Under the pieces are notes generated by a model that made no database searches, was not told the origin of the DNA, and saw only the letters and a program-made list of their open reading frames with translations. DNA of 64,000 nucleotides from CAWEQO01 sp963811225 (GTDB taxonomy: Bacteria > Chloroflexota > Anaerolineae > Anaerolineales > Anaerolineaceae): assembly GCA_963811225.1 (NCBI GenBank), contig CAWEQO010000018.1:1-64000 (forward strand), given 5' to 3'. This document shows positions 44,004-53,129 of this stretch, piece after piece. Each line of letters starts with the position of its first letter. Within the stretch, counting starts at the first letter, position 1. The translations under genes were made by a program, and so were the position numbers.

Positions 44004-45056
44004 ATGCAGACAACCTTTATCCCTCCGGAACCTTCCGAAACACTGCGGAAGCTGCCCAAGTGCAACATCCACACCCACCTGGAAGGCTCTGTGCGGCCCC
44101 AGACATTCCTGGAACTGGCCGAGCAGCAGGGCCTGGCGCTGCCCTTCGACCCGGCAACCATCGAACAGCGGGTGCAGGTGGACGGCAGCGAAAAGACCCT
44201 GGTCGATTATCTGGATAAGATCGCCGTCAATTATCCAGTGTTGAAGAATGCCGAGGCGCTGCGGCGTACGGCTTTCGAAGCGGCCGAAATCGCCCACAAC
44301 GACGGCGTGGTCTTCTTCGAGCTGCGGGCGGGGCCGGCGCTGCACGCCGCTCCCGGGCTGCCGATCGAGGGCTGCATCGAGGCCATGCTGGCCGGGCTGC
44401 AGGAGGCCCAGGTGGAGTTCGGCATCGTCACCGGCCTGATTGTGGCCGGGCTGCGCAACCATGAACCGGCGATCAACGAGGCGCTGGCGCGGGCGGCTTG
44501 CCGGTACCAGGGCCAGGGTGTGGTAGGATTTGACCTGGCCGGCGACGAGGCCGGGTACCCGGCAGGGCTGCACCATGAAGCGTTTGCGATTGTGCGCGAG
44601 GCCGGGCTGCCCTACACCATCCATGCCGGCGAGGCCTCCGGGGCAGAGAGCGTGCGTTATGCGGTCGAGGAGCTGGGCGCCGGGCGGATTGGTCACGGCG
44701 TGCGCAGCGTGGAGTCGCAGGAAGTGATGGAGCTGCTGCGCGAGCGCCAGGTGCTGCTGGAGGTGTGCCCGACCAGCAACGTGCACACCGGCACAGTGGA
44801 GTCGATCCAGGCGCACCCGGTCAAACGGCTGTACGAGTTCGGCATCCCCATCTCGATCAACGATGACGACCCCATCACCTCACGCACCCGGGCCTCCAAT
44901 GAACTGGGGCTGCTGCAAACTGTGTTCGACATGCCGTTCGAAGCGTTGGTCGAGATCCAGCTGACCACCCTGGATCACGTCTTTTACCCCGACAAGCACG
45001 TGGTGGCCGGGTTGAAGGATCGGGTGAGGGCCTTCGCCCTGACGGCGCGATCTTAA
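44004..45056 (+). CDS. add: Adenosine deaminase
   Basis: This 350-residue cytosolic metal-dependent hydrolase deaminates adenosine to inosine. The metal and catalytic motifs are all present: HTHLEGS (two His ligands), HAGE (catalytic Glu), IGHGVRS, CPTSNVH and NDDDP (metal Asp). ATG 44004 is used; the GTG one codon upstream is less likely. As the last gene of the nucleoside operon, 12 bases after the ATPase gene, it funnels imported adenosine into purine salvage. Confidence 0.93.
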   Translation: MQTTFIPPEPSETLRKLPKCNIHTHLEGSVRPQTFLELAEQQGLALPFDPATIEQRVQVDGSEKTLVDYLDKIAVNYPVLKNAEALRRTAFEAAEIAHNDGVVFFELRAGPALHAAPGLPIEGCIEAMLAGLQEAQVEFGIVTGLIVAGLRNHEPAINEALARAACRYQGQGVVGFDLAGDEAGYPAGLHHEAFAIVREAGLPYTIHAGEASGAESVRYAVEELGAGRIGHGVRSVESQEVMELLRERQVLLEVCPTSNVHTGTVESIQAHPVKRLYEFGIPISINDDDPITSRTRASNELGLLQTVFDMPFEALVEIQLTTLDHVFYPDKHVVAGLKDRVRAFALTARS

Positions 45057-45088
45057 GGATTTTGGAAACCCAAGGCAGAACTCCCTGC

Positions 45089-45111
45089 CCCTCTCGGCTG
45101 AATAGAGAGGG
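45089..45111 (+). terminator. Hairpin between add and the sensor kinase gene
   Basis: CCCTCTC (45089-45095) pairs with GAGAGGG (45105-45111) around a 9-base loop. There is no T-run after it, so it may be a weak terminator or a processing hairpin. Confidence 0.4.
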
Positions 45112-45128
45112 AAGAAAGAGAAGGACAG

Positions 45129-46715
45129 ATGACGGATTTGCGAGATGAAATCGAGACCCTGACAGGCGGGATCACGCCGGTGACAAATGATACGGCCGAG
45201 TTCATCACCCGCTTGATCGTGCGCTTCTCGGAGCAAGACGCTTTTTCCGTCCAGCTGCCGGAAGTGCTGAAGGCGGTGGGAGAGTTCACCCGCGCCCAGC
45301 GTGTCACCATGTCTTTCCAAACCCAGACCGGCACCCAAGAAGTCTCTTGGGTCAACCACCACGCGCCTGGTGACTGCGACCTGCAGGTGTTCCACGCCCG
45401 GCTGCGCCAGTCAGGGCCCAACAACGCCATCCACTTCTACTTCCAAGACTGCGATAAGCGCAGCGCCTCGCTCTACCTGCTGATCGCGGCGCTGATCAAT
45501 TCGCAGCTGACCGCCGGGCAGATGATTCAGGCCGAGCACTCGCAGCGCCTGCTGGCCGAGTCGATCAATCAAATCTCCAAGATCCTGACCTCGACGCTCA
45601 ACCGGGACGAGCTGCTGTCGCTGTTCCTCGATCAGCTGGAGACGCTGGTGCCGTACGACAGCGCCAACGTGATGCTGCTGCAGGACGGGCTGCTGTACAT
45701 GCACGCCGCCCGCGGTTACGAGGTCTTCTCCGGGCCGGTGGACATCTCCGAGATCACCTTCATCCCCAACCAGACCTTTCTGATGAACGACGTTCTGATG
45801 GGCACCAAGCCGGTCATTTTGAACGACACCCACCGCTCGCCCGAGTGGACCTGGGCGCCGTGCGGCGAACATATCCGGGCATGGATGGGTGTACCCTTCC
45901 GGGTCAAGGGCAACGTGATCGGCTTGTTCTCGATCGACAAGTCGACGCCGAACTTCTTTAAAGAGAAGCATGCCGAGCTGGCCTCGGCGCTGTCGAAGCA
46001 CGCTGCGCTGGCGCTGGACAACGCCCTGATGTACGCCCAGCTGCAGGACGCCCACGAGCAGCTGCGCGGGCTTTCGGCCAAGATCATCGACGCCCAGGAG
46101 AAGGAGCGCCAGAAGATCGCCATGGAGCTGCACGATCACGCCGGGCAGGCGCTGCTGGCGCTGCGGGCCGAGTTGAAGGTGCTGCGCCATAACCTGCAAA
46201 CCAGCCAGGAGAAGGCCCAGGAGCAGATTGACTACCTGGACCAGACCGTGTTGGAGCTGAACAAAGACCTCGAGCAGCTGGCCTATGACCTGCGCCCGCC
46301 GACGCTGAACGCCCTGGGGCTGGTTTCGGCGCTAGAGCAGTACGCAGCCGACTTTGGGCGGCGCATGAAGATCAAGACTGACTTCATCGCCGATGCCGAC
46401 ATCCCGCGCCTGCCAGAGGAGATCGAGCTGGTGTGCTACCGCATCGTGCAAGAAGCGCTGACCAACGCCGGTCGACACGCCCGGGCCAGTCGAGTGCAGG
46501 TGACCATCAACCACTTCAAGGAGATGCTGTATCTGGTCGTCATGGATAACGGCGTCGGGTTCAGCGGCCCCGACGCAAACGGGCGGCAGGGCTTCGGTTT
46601 GCTAGGGATCCGCGAGCGCCTGGCTCAGATCCAGGGCTACTTGAAGATTAACAGCCAGCCAGGCGAAGGGACTGAATTAGTGGTGACGATCCCGCTGCCG
46701 CAGGAACGGGCGTGA
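45129..46715 (+). CDS. GAF-domain sensor histidine kinase (NarL/DesK type)
   Basis: This 528-residue cytoplasmic sensor kinase has no membrane helix. A GAF-like domain covers about residues 150-300 (NRDELLSLFLDQLETLVPYDSANVM, then WMGVPFRVKGNVIGLFSID). A helical linker leads to the HisKA_3 dimerisation helix with the phosphorylated His in KERQKIAMELHDHAGQALL (about 335-353), and an HATPase domain (VQEALTNAGRHARA, DNGVGF, GFGLLGIRERL) ends the chain. The N-terminal 140 residues are unassigned. The start codon of the response regulator overlaps its stop, so the two form one two-component system. Confidence 0.9.
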   Translation: MTDLRDEIETLTGGITPVTNDTAEFITRLIVRFSEQDAFSVQLPEVLKAVGEFTRAQRVTMSFQTQTGTQEVSWVNHHAPGDCDLQVFHARLRQSGPNNAIHFYFQDCDKRSASLYLLIAALINSQLTAGQMIQAEHSQRLLAESINQISKILTSTLNRDELLSLFLDQLETLVPYDSANVMLLQDGLLYMHAARGYEVFSGPVDISEITFIPNQTFLMNDVLMGTKPVILNDTHRSPEWTWAPCGEHIRAWMGVPFRVKGNVIGLFSIDKSTPNFFKEKHAELASALSKHAALALDNALMYAQLQDAHEQLRGLSAKIIDAQEKERQKIAMELHDHAGQALLALRAELKVLRHNLQTSQEKAQEQIDYLDQTVLELNKDLEQLAYDLRPPTLNALGLVSALEQYAADFGRRMKIKTDFIADADIPRLPEEIELVCYRIVQEALTNAGRHARASRVQVTINHFKEMLYLVVMDNGVGFSGPDANGRQGFGLLGIRERLAQIQGYLKINSQPGEGTELVVTIPLPQERA

Positions 46716-47366
46716 TGAAAATCTTCCTGGTGGAAGACCACCACATCATGCGCCGGGGATTGGCGTCGCTGCTGACGACGGAATGCGAGGCCGAGATCCT
46801 GGGTGAGGTCGCCAGCGGCGAAGAGGCCTTGAAGCTCTTGCAGGCTGGCAACCTGCCCGATTTGATTCTTATGGACATCTCGCTGCCGGGGATGAGCGGG
46901 ATCGAAGCCACCCGAGAGATCAAGGCGCACTTCCCGCAGGTTAAGGTGCTTGATTTTGTCGATGTACCAGAACCCCACCTTCGTGCATCAGGCCATGCAG
47001 GCCGGAGCGGCCGGGTACATCCTCAAGAAGTCGATGGTGGAGGAGCTGAACTCGGCCATCGAGCAGGTGGCGCAGGGAAAGCCTTTCATCAGCCCGATGA
47101 TCACCGACACGCTCGATCCGGAGGTGGTGTTAAACTCGGAGCAGATCCAACGCCTGACGAACCGCGAGGCAGAGGTGTTCGAGCGGCTGGCGGAGGGCAA
47201 GTCGGTCAGGGAGATTGCCGAGGAGCTGTTTGTCAGCATTTACACGGTATACACCCACATGAATACCATTCGGCGCAAGATGGGGATCGAGAAGAACCCG
47301 GAGCTGGTGCGCTATGCGATGGAAAACCCACTGATCGTTAAACCTTCCGAGCGAAACAAAACCTAG
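46715..47366 (+). CDS. NarL-family response regulator, one frameshift
   Basis: This DNA-binding regulator is paired with the upstream kinase. The receiver domain has the acidic pocket (VEDHH), the phosphorylated Asp in LILMDISLPG and the Lys of AGYILKKS. The LuxR-type HTH reads LTNREAEVFERLAEGKSVRE then IAEELFVSIYTVYTHMNTIR. An extra base near 46950 (AAGGTGCTTGATT) shifts the frame in the middle of the receiver domain, after FPQVKV; translation resumes as LILSMYQNPTFVHQ. Both halves look fully conserved, so an indel error is likely. ATG 46715 overlaps the kinase stop (TGATG). Confidence 0.88.
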
Positions 47367-47807
47367 CAGCGTCCGATTGCAACAGCCGACTCGCCGTTCC
47401 CTGAACCCACCATAGAGGGCTGCGGAATGTGGGGCCGGCGTTCTCGTCATTTTCCTTCTCTCTCATTCAAACATTAGAGAAACTGTAAACAGGAAGTTGA
47501 TACTTGACTTTATTTATCTAATTGCTATAATTAACGGCATATTAGAGGATGTTAAATTTATGTAAGTAAAATCGAAGCAAAATATAAGGGGACTTCTTCA
47601 TTTCCATCAGCACTGCAACAATGTAATTTAGGGTTGGCTAGCACTTGACGAGCGTGCGGGTTTAGAAACAAGAACACGCGCTTTCTTTACGCACGCAAAA
47701 ATACAAGGCGATTCCCTATCATCGAGAATTCACTTAAATGCTGAATCTCCACGGTTTGGTTGTTTCTGTTTGGCTGTTTCCTTTTCAGTAAGTTTGAGGA
47801 GAAAGAA
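47367..47807. other. Spacer with the surface-cluster promoter
   Basis: This 441-base AT-rich stretch holds no gene. It contains the promoter listed separately and a leader of about 275 bases before the first gene of the surface cluster, long enough for regulation in the transcript. I see no known riboswitch pattern. Confidence 0.5.
47504..47531 (+). promoter_or_regulatory. Sigma-70 type promoter of the surface cluster
   Basis: TTGACT (47504-47509) and TATAAT (47526-47531) are 16 bases apart in an AT-rich stretch. It is the best housekeeping-type promoter before the GT2-GtrA-HprK-like gene. Confidence 0.7.
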
Positions 47808-50180
47808 ATGACAGACGTATTCAGTAAACAAACGGGGCTTGCCGATGACCAGGATCTTGTGAGCGATCACGATACAGCCTATCCATTTGCAATTACCGTG
47901 CTTGTGCCCACCCGCAACGAGGCAGGCAATATTGAAGAGCTACTTTACCGCCTGAACAAGACCCTCATAAATATTCATGCCGAGATCCTGTTTGTGGATG
48001 ACAGCAGCGACACGACACCGGAAGTGATCAGGAGCCTGGAAGGTTGTTATCGTAACATCGAGGTTCACTTAATCCATCGGGAAGGCGCAGACCGAGCAGG
48101 GGGTCTTGGCGGCGCAGTGGTGGCCGGGTTACGAGCAGCCTGCTCGCCGTATGTATGCGTGATGGACGCAGACTTGCAGCACCCACCCGAACTGGTGCGC
48201 AAATTATTTGTAGCGATTCAAGATCAGGCGGCCGACATCGTTGTTGCCAGCCGCCGTACCACCGACGCCGATGCCGGTGAACTTGGTTTGGCTCGCAATC
48301 TGGTCTCTCGCTCGCTCGATCTAACTGCGCGAGCGATGTTTCCTGGCCGATTCCAAAATATATCCGATCCGCTGACCGGTTTCTTCATCCTCCGCAAAGA
48401 TGTCATCAATATCGATCAACTGCACCCAAACGGTTTCAAAATCCTGCTCGAAATCCTCGTCCGAAATCCAAACATTCGAAAGTTTGAAATTCCTTTCCAC
48501 TTTGGTACGCGACACGCGGGCAAGAGCAAAGCCTCAACCGCAGAAGTTTTCCGTTACCTTCAGCTGCTGCTAAACCTTCGTTTTCCTCCGGCGGCGCTGC
48601 GATTCGCCGGGTTTGCCCTGGTTGGCCTCACCGGGATCGCCGTAAACTCGCTGATCATGGCGCTGGCAACCGAGCTGCTGCAGGTTCATTACCTGGTCTC
48701 CGCCGGATTGGCAACTCTCGGCTCGACCACCTGGAACTTTCTGTTCAGCGAAATGCTCATCTTTCGCACCCGGCAGCCGGGCATGCGCAAGCGTTTCGCC
48801 TTATTCATGGGGATGAGTGGACTCGCCTTGCTTGGGCGCAGTCCAATAATCTATGCGCTCACCGCCCTGGTGGGCATCCACTATCTAATATCCAACTTAA
48901 TCTCGCTGGTCCTGCTGACGGTGGTGCGGTTCCTGCTGGCTGATAACCTGATATGGAGTACGCCGGCCGCCAGAGAGCAGGCAGTGAAACAGTTGCCGAC
49001 TGGCAACGCAAGAACCATGGGGAGTCCTATCATGTACGACCGTGTTTTCTACAATATCCATAACATCATTACCGTTTCATCACGCGCACCGCTGCCGGAA
49101 CTTGAAGCTTTTCGAGTGCCGCTTCCAATCGAGCAGCCTACCATTACCTTGGAGTTGGGTCGGGTTGGTTCCATTCAACAAGAAATCGATCCATCTGACC
49201 GGCATTTCCACTACAAGGAAATCTTTGGGAGCATCGGTTTTGAAGCGGATGTAACCCTCGGCAAGAACATTCACATCGTGGCATCGCCCACCCTGCGTTT
49301 CTCGCCGCACGTGCTGTATACCAATCTAGTCGAACCGATCCTGCGCTGGGCTTTTGTTGAGCGCGGCTACGCTCTGGTCCATGGGGCTTCGATTGCCTTT
49401 GGCGGCAAAGCCTACATGATCACCGCCTTGACCGATACCGGTAAAACTACAACGCTGCTAAAGATCTTAAATCACCAACGCCGCGATACCGATAACGCCG
49501 CTTTCATCTCGGATGACATGACCATCTTGACGCCCGAAGGTGAAGTGCTCACCTACCCGAAGCCCCTAACGATCAGCTTCCACACTTTGCGGGCGGTCAA
49601 TTCGAAGGTGCTCGACCGTAAAGAACGCCTTTCGCTGGCTTTCCAAAGTCGCCTGCACTCTCGTTCTGGCCGCAAGGCAGCGTTCCTGATGTCACAAACC
49701 AGGCTGCCCATGGCATCCATTAATATGCTGGTCCAGTTCCTGGTGCCGCCGCCCAAATATCATGTGGAACGTTTGCTCCCGCGGGTCAAGCTTGAGCACC
49801 GGGCACGGCTGGTTGGCATGTTCGTCATCGAGCGATCCTCCGAAGAGTGCAGCACGGAAATAGATAATAAGGAAGCGCTAGAGATCCTGCTCAACAACTG
49901 TGAAGATGCCTACGGCTTCCCGCCTTACCACTCGATCGCTGAGTTCCTGTATCATGCCAATGGGGTCGACCTGCGTCAGGTTGAACGGGAAATCATTATC
50001 AATGCCATGAATGCGCTTCCCGCCGCACTCATTCGCAGCAAGAACCTCGAATGGTGGCGGAGAATCCCGGCCTTCGTAGGGGAAGAAGTCGCTGTCCATT
50101 TCAGAGAAACGGATCCTTCGCAAAGCCGTGCGGAGAGATCAAATCAACCATTACCGGTGAATGCTTTACCAACGGGATAA
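47808..50180 (+). CDS. GT2 glycosyltransferase - GtrA - HprK-like kinase fusion
   Basis: Three modules are fused in 790 residues. The first (about 25-250) is a DPM1-like family 2 transferase, with VLVPTRNEAGNIEELL, LFVDDSSDTT, VMDADLQHPPELV and DPLTGFFILRK; such enzymes charge a polyprenyl phosphate with a sugar. The second (about 265-385) is a GtrA-type four-helix membrane domain (RFAGFALVGLTGIAVN). The third (from about 410) begins MYDRVFYNIHN and includes LVHGASIAFGGKAYMITALT followed by the P-loop DTGKTTT and FISDDM, as in HprK/PEP-carboxykinase-like kinases. ATG 47808 has GAGGAGAAAG upstream. A separate internal start at the third module (ATG 49033) is possible. The function of the kinase-like part is unknown. 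Confidence 0.85.
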   Translation: MTDVFSKQTGLADDQDLVSDHDTAYPFAITVLVPTRNEAGNIEELLYRLNKTLINIHAEILFVDDSSDTTPEVIRSLEGCYRNIEVHLIHREGADRAGGLGGAVVAGLRAACSPYVCVMDADLQHPPELVRKLFVAIQDQAADIVVASRRTTDADAGELGLARNLVSRSLDLTARAMFPGRFQNISDPLTGFFILRKDVINIDQLHPNGFKILLEILVRNPNIRKFEIPFHFGTRHAGKSKASTAEVFRYLQLLLNLRFPPAALRFAGFALVGLTGIAVNSLIMALATELLQVHYLVSAGLATLGSTTWNFLFSEMLIFRTRQPGMRKRFALFMGMSGLALLGRSPIIYALTALVGIHYLISNLISLVLLTVVRFLLADNLIWSTPAAREQAVKQLPTGNARTMGSPIMYDRVFYNIHNIITVSSRAPLPELEAFRVPLPIEQPTITLELGRVGSIQQEIDPSDRHFHYKEIFGSIGFEADVTLGKNIHIVASPTLRFSPHVLYTNLVEPILRWAFVERGYALVHGASIAFGGKAYMITALTDTGKTTTLLKILNHQRRDTDNAAFISDDMTILTPEGEVLTYPKPLTISFHTLRAVNSKVLDRKERLSLAFQSRLHSRSGRKAAFLMSQTRLPMASINMLVQFLVPPPKYHVERLLPRVKLEHRARLVGMFVIERSSEECSTEIDNKEALEILLNNCEDAYGFPPYHSIAEFLYHANGVDLRQVEREIIINAMNALPAALIRSKNLEWWRRIPAFVGEEVAVHFRETDPSQSRAERSNQPLPVNALPTG

Positions 50181-50196
50181 GCACCAGGGGAGCTAT

Positions 50197-51774
50197 ATGC
50201 TTAGATTTGACTTAAGGGGGAAGGCATGGTTTTCCGCTTTGGCAGCGGAAAACTATGCTTTCCCTCGCATTACCTCACTTCATTACCGTATCCTTCTGAT
50301 CGCAACCATCGCTGGCGGAATTTTTTTTCGCGTTTATCGGCTCATGCTGATCGGCTACAATACGGACGAGGCAGTTTACGCCGGTCAAGCGGCCGCAATT
50401 GCCGGGGTAGCACAGATTAAGGATCTATTCCCAATCTTTCGCGCCCACCCCTTGTTGTTCCAGTTCATTTTGTCGCTGCTGTATCATATCAATTTCAATG
50501 ATCTGTGGGGGCGGCTGCTGGCCGCTGCCTTTGGCATCGGGACAGTGTATATGTCTTACCGTCTGGGTAAGCTGCTGTACGGCGAGGCTGCGGGTGTATT
50601 CGCATCGATGATCATGGCCTTCATGCCCTATCATGTAAGCGTCAGCCGGCAGGTGCTTTTAGATGGTCCGGAGACGTTTTTTGCCTTGGTCACAATTTAC
50701 ATGCTGGCACATTACAGCATCACGGGCAATCGCAGCTGGCTGTATGCCACCGGCGCAAGTATGGGCCTGACCTTTCTATCCAAGGAGACTGCGATTATCC
50801 TGTTGGGGTCGGTGTATGCTTTTCTTGCATTAGCCCGACACCTGCGGGTACGCATCATCGACCTGGCCATCGCGACCGTTATCATGTCTGCGGTCATCGC
50901 GCCGTTCCCCATCTCACTCGTCCTGGCGGGCGGGCGCAGTACAGGCAAGCAGTACCTGGCCTGGCAGCTCTTCCGCCACCCCAACCATGATGCTTCTTTC
51001 TACATCACGGTTGTGCCCCCTGCCATCGGCCTGCTCGTGATCCTGGCAGCCGTGCTCGGGCTTTGGCTGCTATGGAAAGAGCGCTCCTGGCGCGAGACGC
51101 TCTTGATTTCTTGGCTGCTGGTGCCCGTGATTTTCTTCCAGCTCTGGCCTGTCAAAGGCTACCAATACCTTCTTCCGACGGCCCCGGCTATCGCCGTTTT
51201 GGCGGCGCGCTTCCTGAGCCGCATCCCAAGCTTATTGGATGGTTTGCCGCGGCGCTTGCCGCTCAATTCGGCTGTTCTCACCGCCCTGGCCGTGATGGTT
51301 GTGGTCTCTTCATTGGCAAACAGCAGCTGGAAGAACATCCATCCATCCGGTTCGACGGCGTTTCTGGCAGGTACCGGTGGAGTCCCCGGCGGTCGCGAGG
51401 CCGGCGAGTGGGTGCTTGATAATGCTCCAGAAGGAGCCATATTTATGACCCTGGGGCCATCGATGGCAAACATCATCAAGTTCTATGGACGGCGGGATGC
51501 CTATGGGCTCTCCGTTAGCCCCAATCCGCTGTATCGCAATCCATCCTATACCCCCATCAATAACCCCGACCTGCAAATCCGCCGCTCGGAGATTCAATAC
51601 TTAGTCTGGGATTCATACTCCGCAGCCCGCTCGTCGTTTTTTTCTGAAAAACTGCTGATGTACGTAGAGCGCTACAACGGCCGGGTGATCCATACCGAAA
51701 GTGTGACAGGGTTCGATGAGAGTGGGCATTCGATCTTAAAACCCGTGATTGTGATTTATGAGGTAAGACCATGA
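50197..51774 (+). CDS. GT39/PMT-type membrane glycosyltransferase
   Basis: This integral membrane transferase of about 525 residues has 10 or so helices. The first extracytoplasmic loop reads GYNTDEAVYAGQAA, with the acidic DE pair typical of polyprenyl-linked sugar transferases, and RAHPLLFQFILSLLY follows. It would use the lipid-linked sugar made by the upstream GT2 module to modify a surface polymer or protein. ATG 50197 follows AGGGGAGC; an in-frame ATG at 50161 lies inside the upstream gene. The next gene overlaps its stop by 4 bases. Confidence 0.82.
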   Translation: MLRFDLRGKAWFSALAAENYAFPRITSLHYRILLIATIAGGIFFRVYRLMLIGYNTDEAVYAGQAAAIAGVAQIKDLFPIFRAHPLLFQFILSLLYHINFNDLWGRLLAAAFGIGTVYMSYRLGKLLYGEAAGVFASMIMAFMPYHVSVSRQVLLDGPETFFALVTIYMLAHYSITGNRSWLYATGASMGLTFLSKETAIILLGSVYAFLALARHLRVRIIDLAIATVIMSAVIAPFPISLVLAGGRSTGKQYLAWQLFRHPNHDASFYITVVPPAIGLLVILAAVLGLWLLWKERSWRETLLISWLLVPVIFFQLWPVKGYQYLLPTAPAIAVLAARFLSRIPSLLDGLPRRLPLNSAVLTALAVMVVVSSLANSSWKNIHPSGSTAFLAGTGGVPGGREAGEWVLDNAPEGAIFMTLGPSMANIIKFYGRRDAYGLSVSPNPLYRNPSYTPINNPDLQIRRSEIQYLVWDSYSAARSSFFSEKLLMYVERYNGRVIHTESVTGFDESGHSILKPVIVIYEVRP

Positions 51775-53129
51775 AAAAGGGCCTGTACTCTCTCTTGCTC
51801 CTGTTTACTTTTGCAGCTGTGCCGTTTACAACCGGCACAGCCGCAGCCCGATCAAAGGCGCAAGAAAATCAGCCGGCTACGCCCATCCAGCATTTGGTGG
51901 TGCTGATGCAGGAAAACCACACCTTCGACAACTACTTTGGAACTTATCCGGGAGCGGATGGAATCCCGGCGGACACGAAAATGCCTGTGGACCTCAAAGA
52001 CCCCTCCGCGGGCTTTGTAACACCCTACCACATCGGTAACAGCTCGATCTCCGACCTGAGCCACAGCGCCAGCACCTTTGAAGAACAATACAACAATGGA
52101 GCCATGAATGGCTTTGTCTCCTCTCTCAACCGGCGTAAACAGGATGGCCGCGTTTCGATGGGTTACTACGATGGCAGCGACTTGCCCTTTTACTGGAACC
52201 TGGCCGATCAGTTTGTTTTGTTCGACCGTTTCTTCAGTTCAGCCAAAAGCGGCAGCTTTGCCAACCACTATTTTTGGGTAACCGGCACTGCCCCGCCCGC
52301 CGAGTCGGTCCGAAAACCGGGTGAGCCATTTGTTGAGCCAGCAACCATCTTTGACTTGCTGGAAGAGCGCGGTATTACCTGGAAGTTCTACGTCCAAAAC
52401 TATGACCCCAGCATCACTTACCTTGACCTGGGCAGCAATGGGAATCGGGCCTCTCAGGTGGTGTGGGTGCCGCTGCTCAACTTCGACCGTTTTCTAGGCG
52501 ATCCAAAATACGCCAGCCATATTGTCGATTTGAGTGAGTATTACCAGGACCTGAAGCAAGGAAGCTTACCGGCAGTCGCTTATATCGCGCCCTCCGGAGC
52601 CAGCGAACATCCGCCAGGTTCCCTGATGACCGGGCAGCACTTCGTGAAGACTCTGATCCAGGAGCTAATGCGCAGCGACGCGTGGGACAGCTCCGCTTTT
52701 CTCCTGCTGTACGATGATTGGGGCGGTTGGTACGACCATGTCGACCCACCGCAGGTGGATGAGTATGGTTATGGCTTTCGTGTCCCGGCCCTGCTTGTCA
52801 GCCCGTATGCCCGTAGGGGTACGATTGACAGCACGATACTCGATTTCACTTCAGTGTTGAAATTCATCGAGGAAAACTGGAACTTGCCTTCTCTGGCTGA
52901 AAGGGATGCCAAAGCGAATAGTTTTGTCTCCGCCTTCGATTTCAACCAGCCGCCGCGCAAACCCGTCTTTATCTCTTCTGTCCGTGCAGAACCCGACACT
53001 GTTCGGAAAGGCGTAACACGTGTCATCTACTCCTTGTATGGCAGCGCCTTGATCATTGCCGTGTTGGCCTTCGGAAATGCCCTTTACCGCCACCGAAGAA
53101 AGTTGAGGTATGCTCGTGAAGCCTCATAG
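51771..53129 (+). CDS. Phospholipase C/acid-phosphatase-like phosphoesterase with membrane tail
   Basis: This exported phosphoesterase (PF04185 type) has 452 residues. A signal peptide (KKGLYSLLLLFTFAAVPF) precedes the catalytic domain, with the family entry VVLMQENHTFDNYFGTYPG, then GSFANHYFWVTG, DDWGGWYDHVDPP and RVPALLVSPYARRG. A single membrane helix near the C-terminus (YGSALIIAVLAFGNALY) and a basic tail would hold it at the outer face. The substrate, phospholipid or another phosphoester, is unclear. The frame overlaps the following gene by 20 bases. Confidence 0.87.
   Translation: MKKGLYSLLLLFTFAAVPFTTGTAAARSKAQENQPATPIQHLVVLMQENHTFDNYFGTYPGADGIPADTKMPVDLKDPSAGFVTPYHIGNSSISDLSHSASTFEEQYNNGAMNGFVSSLNRRKQDGRVSMGYYDGSDLPFYWNLADQFVLFDRFFSSAKSGSFANHYFWVTGTAPPAESVRKPGEPFVEPATIFDLLEERGITWKFYVQNYDPSITYLDLGSNGNRASQVVWVPLLNFDRFLGDPKYASHIVDLSEYYQDLKQGSLPAVAYIAPSGASEHPPGSLMTGQHFVKTLIQELMRSDAWDSSAFLLLYDDWGGWYDHVDPPQVDEYGYGFRVPALLVSPYARRGTIDSTILDFTSVLKFIEENWNLPSLAERDAKANSFVSAFDFNQPPRKPVFISSVRAEPDTVRKGVTRVIYSLYGSALIIAVLAFGNALYRHRRKLRYAREAS

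Noticed and set aside
43365..44816. 483-codon minus frame across the nucleoside ATPase and adenosine deaminase genes
   Set aside because: Both plus-strand genes have complete family motifs; the antisense frame is His/Gln/Leu-rich shadow.
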